A stretch of DNA of 64,000 bases from assembly GCF_036227325.1 (NCBI RefSeq), contig NZ_CP109467.1, positions 2,914,001 through 2,978,000 of the forward strand. The letters are read 5' to 3'. The position numbers were made by a program, and so were the translations under genes. This stretch comes from Streptomyces sp. NBC_01465 (lineage in GTDB: Bacteria > Actinomycetota > Actinomycetes > Streptomycetales > Streptomycetaceae). How positions within the stretch are numbered: position 1 is the stretch's first letter; each line of letters begins with the position of its first letter. This document shows positions 62,308 to 64,000 of this stretch, in pieces. The notes under the pieces were generated by a model. It was not told the origin of the DNA. It saw only the letters and a program-made list of their open reading frames with translations, and did no database searches.

Positions 62308-63580
62308 GACATCCACGACATCCATCGAGGCCGTGGAGAAGACCACTTCCTCCTCCACCACCGGCGCGACCATCGAGCTGGAGAACCTCACCAAGCGCTA
62401 TCCCGGCACCGCGGACCCGGCCGTGGACAGCGTCAACATGGAGATCAAGGCCGGCGAGCTGGTCATCTTCGTCGGCCCGTCGGGCTGCGGTAAGTCCACC
62501 ACGCTGAAGATGATCAACCGGCTGATCGAGCCGACCAGCGGGCGGATCCGCATCGACGGCGAGGACGTCACCGACATGGACCCGGTGAAGCTGCGCCGGA
62601 AGATCGGGTACGCCATCCAGTCGTCCGGGCTCTTCCCGCACATGACCGTCGCCCAGAACATCGCCCTCGTACCGAAGATGGTCGGCTGGCCCAAGTCGAA
62701 GATCAAGTCGCGGGTCGAGGAGATGCTCGACCTGGTCGGCCTCGACCCGGGCGAGTTCCACAACCGCTACCCGCGCCAGCTCTCCGGCGGACAGCAGCAG
62801 CGTGTGGGCGTGGCACGGGCACTGGCCGCCGATCCTCCCGTCCTGCTGATGGACGAGCCGTTCGGCGCCGTCGACCCGATCACCCGCGACCACCTCCAGG
62901 ACGAACTCATCCGCCTGCAGCGGGAGTTGCACAAGACTATCGTCTTCGTCACCCACGACTTCGACGAGGCCATCAAACTCGGCGACCGGATCGTGGTGCT
63001 GCGCGAACGCTCGCAGATCGCCCAGTTCGACACCCCCGAGGCCATCCTCACCAACCCCGCCGACGACTTCGTGTCGGGGTTCGTGGGAGCGGGCGCCGCG
63101 CTGAAGCGGCTCAACCTCACCCGCGTACGGGACGTGGCGATCACCGACTATCCGACGGTGACCGTCGACGACCCGCTGCAGGACATCTTCAACAAGCTCC
63201 GCGCCGCCAACACCAACGAGCTGCTGCTGCTCGACAAGCGCGGCCGCCCCTACAAGTGGCTGAGGCGCGGCGACCTGATGCGGGCGCGCGGATCGCTCGC
63301 ACGGGCGGGCACGCTGGTGCACGACACCGTGACGCGCGACGCGACGCTGCGCGACGCACTGGAAGCCGTACTGACCGACAACGCGGGCCGCGTCGCGGTG
63401 ACCGGCAAGCGTGGTGCGTACGAAGGCGTCGTGGACATGGAGACGCTCATGAACTCCGTCCACGAACTCCTGGAAGCCGACCGCCTGGACGCCGTCGAGC
63501 ACCAGCACGAGCTGGAGGAGCAGCGCGCCGACCAGGTCCACCACGCCCAGGAGGGCGACGGAGGGGAGCCGGAGGCGTGA
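62300..63580 (+). CDS. osmoprotectant ABC ATPase with CBS domains (OpuCA/ProV type)
   Basis: 426 residues, GTG start. Walker A GPSGCGKST, Q-loop YAIQSSGLFPH, signature LSGGQQQRVG, Walker B LLMDEPFGAVDP and H-loop VTHDFDEA. After about residue 270 come two CBS-like repeats (DYPTVTVDDPLQDIFNKLR and TRDATLRDALEAVL), which in OpuA sense ionic strength. The C-terminal tail is acidic and His-rich. Confidence 0.94.
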   Translation: MSETSTTSIEAVEKTTSSSTTGATIELENLTKRYPGTADPAVDSVNMEIKAGELVIFVGPSGCGKSTTLKMINRLIEPTSGRIRIDGEDVTDMDPVKLRRKIGYAIQSSGLFPHMTVAQNIALVPKMVGWPKSKIKSRVEEMLDLVGLDPGEFHNRYPRQLSGGQQQRVGVARALAADPPVLLMDEPFGAVDPITRDHLQDELIRLQRELHKTIVFVTHDFDEAIKLGDRIVVLRERSQIAQFDTPEAILTNPADDFVSGFVGAGAALKRLNLTRVRDVAITDYPTVTVDDPLQDIFNKLRAANTNELLLLDKRGRPYKWLRRGDLMRARGSLARAGTLVHDTVTRDATLRDALEAVLTDNAGRVAVTGKRGAYEGVVDMETLMNSVHELLEADRLDAVEHQHELEEQRADQVHHAQEGDGGEPEA

Positions 63581-64000
63581 GTACCCGAGAGCAACGGCCC
63601 GAGGGCGAGCACGAGGTCAAGGGCCTCGCCTTCCGGGACGAGGGCGTGGGCGTCGGCGAGCAGGAGACGCCGCCCGTCGCGGAGCCGGCGAAGAAGGTGC
63701 GGCGGATCAGCACACTGAAGCTGGTCCTGCTGCCCTCGGTGCTCGTCGTGATCCTGCTGGCCACCTGGCTCTGGTTCCAGCGGGCCGACCTCGACACCAT
63801 CTCCGAGACGGCGCTGTCCAACGGCCAGGTGTGGAAGTGCTTCAGACAGCACGTCCAACTCACCGTGATCTCCACGTTCTTCGTGCTGATCATCGCGATC
63901 CCGCTGGGCATCCTGCTGACCCGCAAGGCGTTCCGCAAAGCCGCCCCCATCGCGATGACCCTCGCCAACATGGGCCAGGCGACCCCGGCGATCGGGCTCC
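63577..64000 (+). CDS. osmoprotectant ABC permease, 3' end outside window
   Basis: At least 141 residues, GTG overlapping the ATPase stop (GTGA). A charged ~45-residue N-terminal region is followed by two hydrophobic segments, LKLVLLPSVLVVILLATWLW and VISTFFVLIIAIPLGILLTRK, then ANMGQATPAIGL, matching the second OpuC-type permease. The gene continues past base 64000. A binding-protein gene is expected beyond the edge. Confidence 0.9.
   Translation, partial: MSTREQRPEGEHEVKGLAFRDEGVGVGEQETPPVAEPAKKVRRISTLKLVLLPSVLVVILLATWLWFQRADLDTISETALSNGQVWKCFRQHVQLTVISTFFVLIIAIPLGILLTRKAFRKAAPIAMTLANMGQATPAIGL

Overview
The window is about 71-72 percent G+C with strong third-position G/C bias, dense short operons with ATGA/GTGA overlaps, and streptomycete marker genes: an SsgA-like sporulation protein, DasR-type dre operators in front of N-acetylglucosamine PTS genes, PP2C/PAS/GAF phosphatases and many secreted lipoproteins. 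It is chromosomal Streptomyces DNA. From memory, nagF/nagE (SCO2905-2907), clpS (SCO2916), ssgG (SCO2925) and hppD (SCO2927) of S. coelicolor lie in the same order, so the right two thirds look like conserved core. I see no phage, insertion sequence, CRISPR or rRNA.

Layout. 1-5.6 kb: two alpha/beta hydrolases, an AraC regulator, a DinB protein, and a small regulator/membrane-protein pair around a 19-bp palindrome. 5.6-11.2 kb: an OmpR-type two-component system divergent from a lipoprotein/adaptor/ATPase/permease export operon, with an inverted repeat between them. 11.2-17.4 kb: membrane, GNAT, Excalibur, DUF445 and SGNH-hydrolase genes, then a dispersed intergenic repeat. 17.4-20.7 kb: a DUF1707 protein and an ABC-2 exporter. 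20.8-26.5 kb: class A PBP, a Gdx/SugE guanidinium exporter behind a guanidine-III riboswitch, Cpn10-like, DUF3618, Bcp peroxiredoxin, an MFS permease and tRNA-Leu(UAG). 26.5-30.6 kb: rdgB, two small exported proteins, rph and a PP2C phosphatase. 30.6-36.4 kb: GlcNAc PTS (one EIIB, three EIIC) with five dre operators plus a half-site, and a TIM-barrel-like gene. 36.4-45.2 kb: MBL hydrolase, membrane-anchored PemK, repeats, the CysM-CysO-Mec cysteine route with a cysteine-containing leader peptide, an amino-acid permease, DUF2017-clpS, pncB and pncA. 45.2-52.7 kb: a secreted M6 protease, two RDD proteins, ssgG and an FAD oxidase. 52.7-64 kb: a DUF4331-TPR-NicO cassette, a divergent pair of secreted paralogues, a three-subunit nitrile/thiocyanate hydrolase set, HPPD with its AsnC neighbour, and the start of an OpuC-type osmolyte ABC transporter.

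The best leads are the split nitrile hydratase/SCNase-like operon, the apparently leaderless leader peptide before cysO-cysM with a capped CysO C-terminus, the guanidine-III riboswitch whose 3' arm can pair beside the Shine-Dalgarno site, the tandem dre sites that form one long palindrome, the paralogue pair, and the NicO cassette. All functional statements are read from sequence and family knowledge; no database search was run.
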